Shown piece after piece: positions 10,747 through 21,700 of a stretch of DNA of 64,000 bases. A program made the position numbers and the translations under genes. How positions within the stretch are numbered: position 1 is the first letter of the stretch; each line of letters begins with the position of its first letter. The notes beneath the pieces are model-generated. The model made no database searches and was not told the origin of the DNA. It saw only the letters and a list, made by a program, of their open reading frames with translations. Source of the DNA: Capsaspora owczarzaki ATCC 30864 (lineage: Eukaryota > Opisthokonta > Filasterea); assembly GCF_000151315.2 (NCBI RefSeq), contig NW_011887299.1, positions 700,583-764,582 of the forward strand. Direction: 5' to 3'.

Positions 10747-12036
10747 ATGGAAACCGTCACCCAATCCCTCGTCACTCTGCTCGGCGAGCACTGCTTCGAT
10801 GAGCTTGTCGTCAAGCAAAACATTGCCAACTGTAAACTAGCTTGTCTATCGATCCATGGATATGAGCTGAACTGAACTGGGATGGACTGAACTGAGCTGA
10901 ACTGAACTGAACTGAACTCTTGCGGTTGAGCAGTCGACTGCCTGTCCCACCTGCTCGCCAAGATGCTCGGCTACGTCATCATCCTCGGCGCTGTCTTTGG
11001 TAAGCACCATGGATTGGAGAAGTCTGACGCGGCTGGCGATCGGAGCAGCAGTGCGCCCCAGATTCGAACGGAAAGCATCGATGTGTGGCCCGTGCCCCCA
11101 TGCAGGACCGACAAGAGAGAACCACCGATGCAGTATTGACTACTGGAAAGTATACCTTTTGTCTTACCGTTTTGCGTCTTGCTTTGCGGTGAACGTTGGA
11201 CAGTCAAGATCCCGCAAATCCTCAAGATTGTCAAGGCTGGCAACGCCGAGGGCATCAGCATGATCTCCAACGTTCTTGAGCTCGCTGGTTACATTACCAC
11301 CTTCGGCTACAACGCTGTGCTCAACTATCCCTTCAGGTTTGTCTTCGAATTGAAGACCGATGGAGGAATGCGTGGACGCTTTATTTTTTATTTGGTTGCA
11401 TCTCACTTTGCGTTGGATTTCGTGCAGCACCTGGGGCGAGTACCTCTTCTTGACCATCCAGTCGTTCGTTCTCCTGCTGCTCCTCGTTCACTTCTCGAAG
11501 GCCTACGTCCTTGGCGGCCTGGCCATCCTGTTCGAAGTTGCGCTTGCCTACTCGATCTTCTCTGGCCTTGTTTCTGGCGATCACCTCAAGTTCATGCTGC
11601 TGGCGACCATTCCCGTTTTCGCTGTTAGCAAGATTCCCCAGGTACAAAGTTGGTGGTGGCGCTCGCCTTATCGGCATTTCTTGTATTTTTTTTTTTTGTT
11701 ATGTTTTTTTTTTTGGTTATGTTTTTTTTTTTTTGTTATGTTTTTTTTTGTTTGTTTCGCCACTCACACAATGGAAAACCCCGCCGATTGCGTTTTTAGA
11801 TCCTCACCAACTTCCGCAACGGTCACACGGGCCAGCTGTCGGCTGTCACTCTGTCCATGAATCTCGGTGGTTCGCTTGGACGCGTCTTTACTACTCTCAA
11901 GCAGGTCAGCGACCCCATCGTCCTTGCCAGCTCGTTCTTCAACAGTGTCCTTGTTTTGCAGCTTGCGCTCTACTGGGGCAAGAAGCCTGCCGCCGCCGCC
12001 GCCGCCAAATCTACCGAGACGAAGAAGAACAAATAA
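10747..12036 (+). CDS. MPDU1: MPDU1-like PQ-loop protein (mannose-P-dolichol utilization)
   Basis: Exons 10747..10831, 10934..10999, 11204..11336, 11428..11641, 11800..12036; 244 residues, close to the usual ~247. Two PQ-loop repeats are visible: VKIPQILKIVKAGNAEGISM and SKIPQILTNFRNGHTGQLS. The latter, with the following NLGGSLGRVFTTLKQVSDP, is diagnostic of MPDU1. The protein is a multi-spanning ER membrane protein needed for use of dolichol-P-mannose and dolichol-P-glucose in N-glycan and GPI-anchor assembly; its exact biochemical activity is debated. The C-terminus ends in an Ala-run then Lys-rich KSTETKKNK, a likely ER retrieval-type basic tail. Intron 1 carries a TGAAC pentanucleotide repeat. 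Another N-glycan gene, ER mannosidase I, is 35 kb away, without evident linkage. Confidence 0.93.
10866..10918 (+). repeat. CTGAA/TGAAC pentanucleotide repeat
   Basis: Imperfect run of about ten TGAAC-like units inside intron 1 of the MPDU1-like gene, ending shortly before the acceptor at 10933. Confidence 0.8.
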
Positions 12037-12355
12037 CGCTGCTCGCTGCGCTTTCGGTGTTCACCCCCTTGATGATTGCTCAAAGTTGAGAAACATGAAA
12101 ACACGATTATGGTGAAAGTGACAAAATTGCATATCCTTGCACGTACACATGGACAATTGCTCACAACACAGACGAAACGACAAGTAACCATGACAAAGCT
12201 TTTGCTCCTTAGTCTTCAACAAACGTCAAAGCAGAGCCAGGAGCGAACAAGAGAAGAAAAAGGAAAAAAAAAACGAAATAAGTAAAAGAACGGCGCACCA
12301 ATGAAACGAGGAGAAGACCCCTCGGCCCCAAAACAAACCACAAACAAACAGCCCA
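12037..12355. other. Convergent 3' intergenic region
   Basis: 319 bp between the stop codons of the MPDU1-like and Rh genes. A-rich, with AATAAG/AAATAA-like words that could serve polyadenylation on either strand; no gene seen. Confidence 0.6.
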
Positions 12356-15300
12356 TTAGTTGGCAGCTTCCATGTCTAGCTTGTAGTTTTGGGCAATGAT
12401 ATCATCGCTAGACTCGACGATAATAGAAGGACCGCGTCCAGGGACGTCGAGACTGCCGCGGTTGAGCGGGTTGTCCCAGGCGGCATTTGCGGCCATAACG
12501 CGATCTGCGGCGGGGTCCTTGACTGGCTGGCTTGCTCCAAAGGTGGTGGCCGAGAGACGCATCGTGTTGTTGGATGCGCCAGGGCCCTTTCGTCGCATGG
12601 CGGTGTTGAAGTTGTTCGAGCGGGCGTTCATCTGCGGCTTGGCCAACTTCATCTCGCGAATCTTGGCAGGGTCCATCTCCGGGTCGTCATCTTCAGTACC
12701 AAGAGGCACGTGCCAGAACTCTTCGTCGTTGAAGTTGGTTTCCGGGGGCTCAAACCACGGGCGACGGATAATCCATCCAACAAACAGGCCGCACACGATG
12801 GCAATGCCGGCCGTGACAAACACGGAAAGCAGTTGGTAGCCGCCCTGCACATACTGGCTGCGATCGATCGGGTCTGGGAAGTTGGCAAGAATACCGCTGC
12901 AAGCAACAAAGGACAGAAACAGACAAAAAACAAACAACAACGCAAACCAAAACGCAAAAAGTGAGCTACCTGCTGACACATTCAAGCATCCATCAACCGA
13001 TTGCAACAATCTAAAAACGTACCTAACAGTGTAGGTGGAAGTATCAGCGGCAGCGGCGGCGCAGGCAGAAGCAATACCACCGAGCAGACCGGGCATGCCG
13101 TGCAAGTTGTGCACACCGCAAGTGTCATGCAGGCCAATCTTCTCTTCAAGCATACCCTACCAAGCATCAAGCGAATTCGCATTGAGTTAAAACAACAAAA
13201 AGGCCCTCCAAAGCATCAAGGTCAAATCATCCAGCCAAAAACCACCAATTTTTCAATACCTGGATGCGAGTGTAGCCGAAAACGGAAACAAAGCCAGCGA
13301 CAATGCCGATAAGAAGTGCGCCCCAAGGTTGAATAACAAGGTTGGCACAAGCGCCAACAGCAACACCGCCAGCCAGAGTGGCGTTTTGAATATCGACCTG
13401 CAATCGTGTGTGTGAAAAAAAAACCCCCAAGAAAAAAAGAAAAAGAAACCGGGGTGAGCAAATATGCCTCTACATCCATCGAAAACTAGCCCCGTGGTCG
13501 CCGCAATCCTGACCATATCAAACTTGTGGCCTTGACGGAGGAGCATGGAGAAGATAAAAGTAGAGACGCAGCAGCCGCAGAGCGAGAGAAGGGTGTTGGT
13601 CATAACGCGGTGCTCGGCCGAGCCAGAGGCAAGGGCACCGTTGAAGCTGGGCCAGAACATCCACAAGAAGAGGGTGCCGATCATGGCGAACAGATCGTTG
13701 TAGTACATGGAACCGTTGTTCTTGTTGTTTCGTGCCTTCGGGGTTGTAATCATGTACGAAACGGCCAGGCCAAAGTACGCGCCGAACGTGTGAATGGCAA
13801 TGGAGCCACCAATGTCGACAACGTTGAACTTGAAGATGCAAAGGATCTACGCAGAACAGAGATTGTGAGGAACAACCACGGTGAACAAACACACGAAAAC
13901 ACGCCAAGCGACGCGAATCGCATTTTTCCGATTTTTTTTTTTTGGTCCCTCCGCCGCCTTACAATGTTGCCCGAGTAGAAAATGCACTCAAAGAAAGCCA
14001 TGGTGACAAGCTGGAGCGGCGAAGCCTTGCCGATAACCGCACCGAACGAGATGAGCACGGCGGCGACACCAAAGTCCGAGTTGATCATTCTATTGTTGTT
14101 GTCGTGAGACCGACCGTCGGAACGTGAGCAAAATTGGTTGTTCGAAACATCATCACAAGCGCATGATTTTATGATTTTGGGGAACGTGGTAGAGTGTGAG
14201 TGTGAGTGAGTGAGAGAGGGGGGGGGGTCAGAGCCAGAGCGATTTCAGTGCTCCAATCACAGTCAAGCACCATGTTGTCACACTGACAATGTGACACCCA
14301 CCATTTTCGGCCTGCTGCAGCACTTAAAACCCGGCCAATGCTGAGGGTGATGCACACAATGGCCGAAATTCGCGCAACTTTGAACTTCCACATTGAGAGG
14401 AAGGCAAAGCGAGGGGATGGGCGGGATTAAGGAAAAAAAAAAATGGACGGAAAAAAACCAAACAAAAGTCACGCCGCATTCAAAATGGGACGAGATTTGT
14501 GCGCTTTTCGGATGCTCAGATTGTGTGGGTGCTTGTTCCGCAGCGCATCTGCTAGACACCATTGCTACACACTCGGTTGCAGTGTCTACGCAGTCGCACG
14601 CACTCCCGCCGCACTCACAAAACACCATCAAAAAGTGACAACAATAAAATAAAAACGATAAAAGGCTCGTTTGTTCGTTTGGTCAAATTTTAACTGTTAA
14701 AAAGTGCCCCGTTTTTCGTTTTTTTGCTGAAGATCCACAACAATGCAAAGAAAAAGAAAGCAAAAGAAAGAAAAAAGAAAGAAAAAGGGTTGAAGAAACA
14801 CACTTCAAAGCGAGAGAGAAGGAGAAAGAGAAAGAGAGAAAGAAGGAGAACGAGAGAGAACGGCGGAGGAGCGAGTCAAAGTCCCCCAACAAGAAAAAAA
14901 AAAAGCAAAGCAAAGCACATGGAAACGAGGTTGGCATTCTTGGCTTGCACAACAGTTAAAAAAAAGAAAAAAAAGAAAAAAAAAGGCAAAATCTGCTCTC
15001 TCAGGAGAGCTACGTCATTGCGTAGTGGGATGTAAAGAAAGAAGAAGAAGAAGAAGAGAAAGGGGGGACGGGTGCGCAACAGAGCGAGAGAGAGAGAGCG
15101 AATGCGGAAACTTACGTGAGGATGCTAAACTCAATCTTATGGTCGAGCGCGTCGTGACCCTCCCAGAGCTTCTCAAAGAAGCCGTTCGTCAGCGTCACCC
15201 ATTGGAGGACAAACGCAGTCAGGAAGAAGTTGACGCCGACTGCAGTGAAGGCGTGCTTCTTCAGGAAGGTCATCAGGAAGCCAAAGCCAATCAACATCAT

Positions 15301-15780
15301 CTACAAGAAAGAGCAACAGCAAAGCAAAGAGTTAGCATGGATTTTTTATTGTATGTTTTAAAAAAAAAGCAAAAAAAAAGGTCACGCCTCTGTCTTTCTA
15401 TCGCTGTATCTCGCTCGGTTGAGCTCATCTTTCAGTGTGTTCAATGTTCATGAGCACATCCACCATCTAACTCTTCTTCTTCGCGCTACATTCTCTCCCT
15501 TCCTCGAGCATTGTGCAACGAGCATTGAAAACGTAAAAATCCGCCAATTTTCTGCTCTCATTTTTCTGCGCAAAAACGAGTCATCCAAACTTACCACATG
15601 GACGTCTTGGAACTTGCCGTACTTGAAGACCATCGCAGCCGAGGCGGCGGCATTGTCCGTGTCGGCATAGTTGGACGCGTCGTGGCCATACGCAACAAAG
15701 CACGCAAAGAAGACGAGCAGCATGACCTGCAGCGCGGCAGCGACAGCCGGGAACTTGCTCAGTTTGCCGTTACCCGCCAT
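12356..15780 (-). CDS. Rh-type ammonium/CO2 channel
   Basis: Exons complement(15595..15780, 15116..15300, 13963..14089, 13514..13846, 13260..13397, 13023..13156, 12356..12896), 547 residues. It follows the Rh glycoprotein (SLC42) pattern through its length: FQDVHVMMLIGFGFLMTF, NSDFGVAAVLISFGAVIGK, IHTFGAYFGLAVS, DLFAMIGTLFLWMFWPSFN, VDIQNATLAGGVAVG and HDTCGVHNLHGMPG. The two pore histidines expected in the ammonium channel are in HTFGAYF and NLHGMPG. Rh proteins form plasma-membrane trimers conducting NH3 and possibly CO2. About 140 C-terminal residues after the last membrane span are hydrophilic and Ser/Asn-rich, longer than in vertebrate Rh proteins, and probably a cytosolic regulatory tail. 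Intron 2 (14090-15115) is unusually long and purine-rich. HDTCGVHNLHG identifies Rh rather than Amt/Mep type. Confidence 0.95.
14746..14880 (+). repeat. Polypurine tract in Rh intron 2
   Basis: About 135 bp that are roughly 90 percent A and G on the plus strand (AAAGAAAG and GAGAGAAAG units); further purine patches follow to about 15105. It sits inside an intron transcribed from the other strand, so the RNA carries polypyrimidine. Confidence 0.75.
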
Positions 15781-15996
15781 TTTTATTCAAAGAAGAAGAG
15801 ATTTTTTTTTAAAAAAAAAAAGAGGAATGAAAGTAAATTCTAAAGAAGGAAATGCTCAGCTATGCAAAAAGCAATAAGAATGAAACGGCATGCTATCAAT
15901 GAAATGAGGGCGAACAACATGAGTTCAGATTTGAAAATAACAACAAAAAAGTGAATCAGTGATGAACGCCAATTCCAAAAGTAACGACACAACGCT

Positions 15997-18525
15997 TCAC
16001 GCTTGGGACAGCGCTGCATACATGGCTTGCAGCCACACGGCGACGGCATTGGCACCGGCATCCGCGGAATGAACATGGGGAAGGTAGGAGGCCCGCCCGG
16101 CAACGGCGTTCATGGTGGCCGTGCGTTCAACGCCCGCTCGAGCAGCCGATGCCATTGCTTGCACCACTGCCGCACCGCCTTCAACCGAGGAAAACGCACC
16201 GATCGCAGTGAATCCAGCCTGCAATGCAGGACCAAGCGCATCCAGCATGGTCCGATCTCCAAAAGCGGCACCGCCGTGACGCTGGATTGCTTCAATCGCG
16301 CGCGAAAGCGCACCGAGCCAGTCACGCGGCTGTGGGCTGCTGCCTTGAGTGGCCTGTAGCGACTGTGCAGCAGCATGTAATCCGATGCTATAGAGCACAC
16401 CGGACGAACCTCCCATGGCCGAGTGCAAGGTCGACGCAATCCAGCTCAGCAGTTCCTTTGGTGATTCGTTCAGCATTCTCGTGAGGTCTGACGTTGGATG
16501 GCTCAAAGCTTGTTGAATAGCTGAGCATGAGTTTGACGGCACAGCCAGAAATAAAAAAAAAACAGATCACAACACAAGGAGTGAGATTGAGCGCTGCCAA
16601 AAACCGCTTTTCAGGAATTACGACGCATCCGCGTACCAATGGCTCCGCGCTTGAACGTTTCACCGCAATCACCGTCTCCCGCCAACCGATCGAGACGATC
16701 AAGTTCTGGAGCCGCATCAACCAGTGCCTGTGCCATCGCCTGGAGCAGAGAGGACATGGCTTTCCCTGCGGTCATTTGCATTTCGGATGCGCGATTGTGT
16801 GGTGAGCTGTTTTTGCAGTCGTCACAAATTAAAAACCCGGATTGCACTCACCTTGAGGTGTCAGTTCAGTCAAAGGACTGCCACCGTCTTGAGCCGGAGC
16901 ATCTGAAGCTTGCGTTGGGACTTGGATCCATGGATTGAGTGGCATGTCTCCGGACTCTACCACCGTTGAGGAGGCAAAGGTGGCAGGCCAAGCCGACGCC
17001 TCCGTTGCAGCGTCCAACAGCGGAGCGAGCGAGGTCAGCCCTGCGACTGGTTCGGCCAAGTCGAGTCGCAACACGGTCAACGAGATGCCAGCCATCTCAA
17101 GCGAGGTCATAAACGCGCCTGCGTAGACGCGTTCAACTTTGACTCGATAATGTGTTTCTGCCCAATAGTGTATCCAAGACGATGAGCACCATTGGCAGCT
17201 CCCCAAGCACGCGCTCAGCCTCTACTCACGAAGTCGTCGCACAGCGGCATTCACAACAACACTCAGCTCCAAGTTGCTTGTGCCTCCCAGATTATTCACG
17301 AGCAAGGCGACAGGGGCTTCAGCCTCAAGGAATGACGACAATCCAGCCGAACCCACTTGGCCAATGCGATCGAGCAACGTCTCCACAAGTTGATCGGCTG
17401 TTTTGACGGAGGTGGTGAGCGCTCCAGGCTCGCCATGGATGCCTATTATCAAAAACCACAGCCAACCAACCGTCAGAGTTGTCTCGAGATATTCTTTCAC
17501 TGCCTTTTCCTTTTCGTTCATGATCGTACCCAGTCCCAATTCCATCTCTCCGTCCTTGACGGTAAAGGTCGGTTCTTTCCCGGGTAGCGAGCATGACGAC
17601 AACGATGCGCCCATGGTTGCAACTTGTTGGGCGGCGATCCGAGCTCCATGCGCCACAGCTTGCAGCGGGTTTCTGATCCAGGATTTGAAATTGTGCAAAA
17701 ATTGAGCACGCGCAATTCCCGCCAAAGCAACAACCAGCAAAATGAGCATTCCGCACCCTGCGTCGGCTAGCGCTCCGGCAACTTTGTGGACAAACACCGT
17801 CCCCGCCAGACCGCGACGACCTGCGAGTTCGTTCGCGCTCTTCAACGCCACATCGTCGCCAACAACGACGACATCCACTTTGAGCCCGGAGGTTCGTGCT
17901 TGCTCGACGGCCAGTCCGAAATTCAGTCGATCGCCCGTGTAATTCTTGATGATGACCAGCGTTCCGTGCCGACCTGTGACGCTGACCGACCCGAGCAAGA
18001 TCAACAAGAATCAGAAATCGGAATTCGTGAGCGCCAAGTGGAAAAAATAACGACAGTGCTTGCCGACATTCAACTCTTCACCACTTTATACTGTCAAAAT
18101 GACAAACAAGGTCGAATCACTCACGCCTGGATGGCAGCGAGCACATTGGCCGTTGGGGGCGAGGCAAACACGTCGCCACAGACTGCAGCGCTGAGCATGC
18201 CGCGACCCACGTAACCGACATGAGCGGGCTCGTGGCCAGACCCACCGCCAGAGACAAGCATTACGCGATCTGATCGAGCGTGGGTGGCATCACGGCGCAC
18301 AACGACGCGGCGGAACGGAGCAGCGAGTCGTGCCAAGCGGTGCTGAGCGGCAGCAACGACGCCGTCCAGCGCCTCATCCACTGCCTACAACCGAGCAGTG
18401 ATTGCGCAAAGCAGAATGATAGAATTAACAGAACAAGTCACAGTGAACAGCAAATTTTCCATCGTCAAAGTCGCGCGGCTCGAAAACGTTACATTCGCAG
18501 GATTGTTGATGAGTTTGGAAGGCAT
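15997..18525 (-). CDS. Dihydroxyacetone kinase / triokinase (DhaK-DhaL fusion)
   Basis: Eight exons: complement(18493..18525, 18125..18384, 17757..17981, 17530..17672, 17230..17442, 16852..17157, 16637..16765, 15997..16520), 610 residues, as in eukaryotic single-chain ATP-dependent DHA kinases (575-610). Exon 1 encodes only MPSKLINNPAN, the usual N-terminus. The K domain shows SGGGSGHEPAH, IIKNYTGDRLNFG, RRGLAGTVFVHKVAGA, MGASLSSCSLPG and LGLGIHGEPGA, whose His is the residue that binds the substrate carbonyl covalently. The L domain (from about residue 394) has LAGDGDCGETFKRGA with the Asp residues that hold Mg-ATP, and GGSSGVLYS. It phosphorylates dihydroxyacetone (animal homologues also glyceraldehyde and can release cyclic FMN). 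Expected to be cytosolic. Sub-activity cannot be chosen from sequence alone. Confidence 0.95.
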
Positions 18526-18704
18526 TGTCGCAGAGAAAGAGAAAGAGTGGCTCAGAAATGACACACAATGTCCATGAGTCAACGCGAAACCGTTCAAGAA
18601 GAATAGAAACAAAGAAACCGAAGAATACATTTACATCTATGCAGGAGAAGAATAACAATAAATAAAGCGAACGAAAAACACCACAACAACACAACAACCA
18701 TCCT

Positions 18705-21700
18705 TCACAATCGAACAACTTCAACAAAGCCGTCAGCCTTGAGGTCCTTAAAGTCGAGAGATTGCTCTTGCTGGTTGGCATCCGAGGCCGGGTAGACGCC
18801 TTCGCGATACAAAACAATGTCAAACGCAGATTTGAGCAGGAGAGCATTCTCCCAGCTGCGCGAGCGCTTGTCCAGACGTTGAAGTGCGAACGATAAGTGA
18901 ACCACAAGCTTGCAAGCAAAGACAAAGAACTCGTCCAAAGACGGACGATTGAGAACCGATACGGACAGCGGTTCGACCAAGGACAGTTGTTGTGGAAGTT
19001 GTTGTTGTTGTTGCTGCTGTTGCTGTTGTGGCAGTTGCGGTTGTTGCTGAGGCTGCGCCGCCGGAGAGGTTGGGGTTGATGGCAGCTCCACGGTCGGCGA
19101 GAGGGGCGGGAACGAGGATGTGTGCAGCGCTACTGGATGGCCACTGCCGGCAATCGAGGTGACAAAGCTTGCTAGTGGCGGTGGAGACGACACGCGCTCG
19201 GCGATGGACGGGGCCTCTGACGAGCTGGAAAAGGACGGCCGGCGGATTCTGGACGACGAGCCACCTCGGAGCACTTTGGCAGACTGCGCGGACGCATCCG
19301 CACTCGCGGCGGTGACAAGCGCAGCAGCAGCGGTGCTCGGTGTGGCACTACCGTCGTCGGTGGACGCTGAGCGCTCCTTGATGATGCTCGTTCCAAACAT
19401 TGGGCGACGAAAGACCGGCTTGGATGTGACGGCTGCGGCCGGGAATGTGACGAGCGTCGGATTGTACGAAATGGACTCCACTGAGCGCCGCCGCGTGGAC
19501 AGCAGCCCGCCAGGGGCAAGCAGGGTGGTTGCAAACAGCTTGGCCGGGTTTGGAGGCGGGGTGGGATGATGCAGGTCTTGCGTAGAGCGCCCGCCGGACA
19601 ATCCTGTCGACGTAGCGTTGGAGGGCGAGGTGTCGGCGGGCGGGCGTGCTGTTGCTGAATCTGCCGAAGCAGTGCTGCTCGTCTCTCCGGTCGAGGGGAC
19701 ATTTACCAGAGCGAGCGAAGTGCTGGACTGCGATTGAATCGTTGCGGCTGCGGGCGAGCTGACAGACGTCCGCGACGTCTTCTTGCCAATCACGCCACCC
19801 CAGAACGAGCCCGAAAACAACCTGCCCGCTACTGGATGGGTATCGGCCGCGCCAGCGGTAGATGCCGCATGGGAGGTCGTTGGCAAAGGCTCGGACGAGA
19901 GGGCAGCCAGAGTGGGCGACGGCGGGACCGGCATGTCTTGCGGGATTGGCAGATTGACGGCAGAAGACGACTTTTGCATGGGGGCCGAGTTTGGCGCAGT
20001 GGGCGGGCCGCCTTTCGGCCGCTCGGTCGCCAGGGCAGCCTGATCTGCAGGCGCAAGCATGGACTGAATGCCCAGAATGGCGGCGGCCTTGGCTGGCGGT
20101 GCCCAGTCAACCTCGCAGCTTTGCCGCTTGACGGAAGTCGGGATGCTCGCGTCGACCGCTGAGAGCTGCAACGTGCTTTCCAAATCGAGAGCAGCAGTCG
20201 AGCCAGTCGCACCCACAAGCGAGGGAGACGGAGGCGCGGGCTGAGTGTAGATGGCATTCACCACAAACGGGTGCGCTGCGTGTGTGCTCAAGATGGTGTT
20301 GGATGAACTGCGGGGAATGTGCAGCCCAAGCGCTCGCGGCACTGAAGATACGCCAGTTGGGCTGGTGGGAGGAATGGCTCCAGCCATGGAAGTCCTAGCC
20401 TCCTTCTCGCGACGGCGGCGCTCTTCTTTTTCGCGCTCTCGCTCCTTTTCCTTTTCGCGCTCGCGCTCCTCCTTCTCGTGAAGCTCCTTTTCACGAAGTT
20501 CCTTCTCGCGGCGACGTTCTTCCTTTTCACGCTCTTTGCGCTCCTTCTTTTCGCGCTTCTCGCGCTCGGCGAGGTCGCGCTCACGTTCCTTCTCGCGCTC
20601 CTTGTCACGCTCGCGCTCCTCGTCGCGAACTTTCTTGAGCGCAGTGCGCGCCGCTTTCGTGGCGTCTCCACCAACGTTGTAGTGCGACATTGACGAGAAC
20701 GAGTGTGATCGCACAGTCACTGGCGAAGTGTGCGAGTCCGGGAAATCGGTACTGTGGGTGGAGAAGGATCCACTAGAGCTCACCGGCGACGCAAGCGGTT
20801 GATCGTGGCTGTCGCCGCTCGCCAAATCACCCCCGTCGTTGGACCCGACCGATGACTGCAAGGACAACGGCGTCCTGGACGGCTTGCTGGCGGGCTTGGT
20901 CTCCAGTTCTTGCTGGCGCTCTTGCTTGTACGTCATCATGTTGGCCGTAATGTTGTCAGACGACAGCCATGCCTTGATTTGGTCCTCGCCGCCGAGACTC
21001 CGGTTGGTCTTCTTGCGGGCAAACAGCTGGGCCCGGTGCTTGTGCACGTCAGCAACCGACATTGGCGGCATCGTCTGGCTGGGCTCGCGCGGGGGGCGCG
21101 TCTCGCCAGGTTGCATGGACAAGGATCGCACAATTTCGCCGCCCAACGTCGAGGATTTGGTCTTTTCAACCGCCTCGGCCTGGCTGAGAAGCGCAGCGAA
21201 TGGAAGCGCGCGCGACATGGGTCCAGGCGGCGCAAACTTTGACGAAAAGGGCGTGAGCTGCACGGCCAGCTTGATCTTGTCGGGATGCGCCATCAAGATG
21301 TTGTTCAAATCGGTGGTGCAGCTGATCGTGAGCCGTTTGGCGACCGTCTTGTACAGCTCGTAGCACTTTTTGTGGCGACCGGCGTTGTAGAGCGCCTGGC
21401 CGTCCTTGATGGTCATCAAGAGCTCCACCAAAATGTCAACAATGCTTTCCGGCTTTGTCCCAAAGCCAATGTTTTCGGCAGACGGACTGGTGACTAACGC
21501 CATGTACTGCTTGGTCGAGGGCGGGCCGACCACAGCGTCCGACTCGGTGACAGCCGCCGCTGGCGCGGCAACAGACGCTGCTCCAGACGATGCGTTTGCA
21601 GTACTGGTGGCACCAGCCGTTGCCGCCGAAGAAGCGCCAGAATTGGCGCTTGAGGGAAAGCCGCTGCGAATGCTGAAAAACGACCCCTTGTTTTTGGGTT

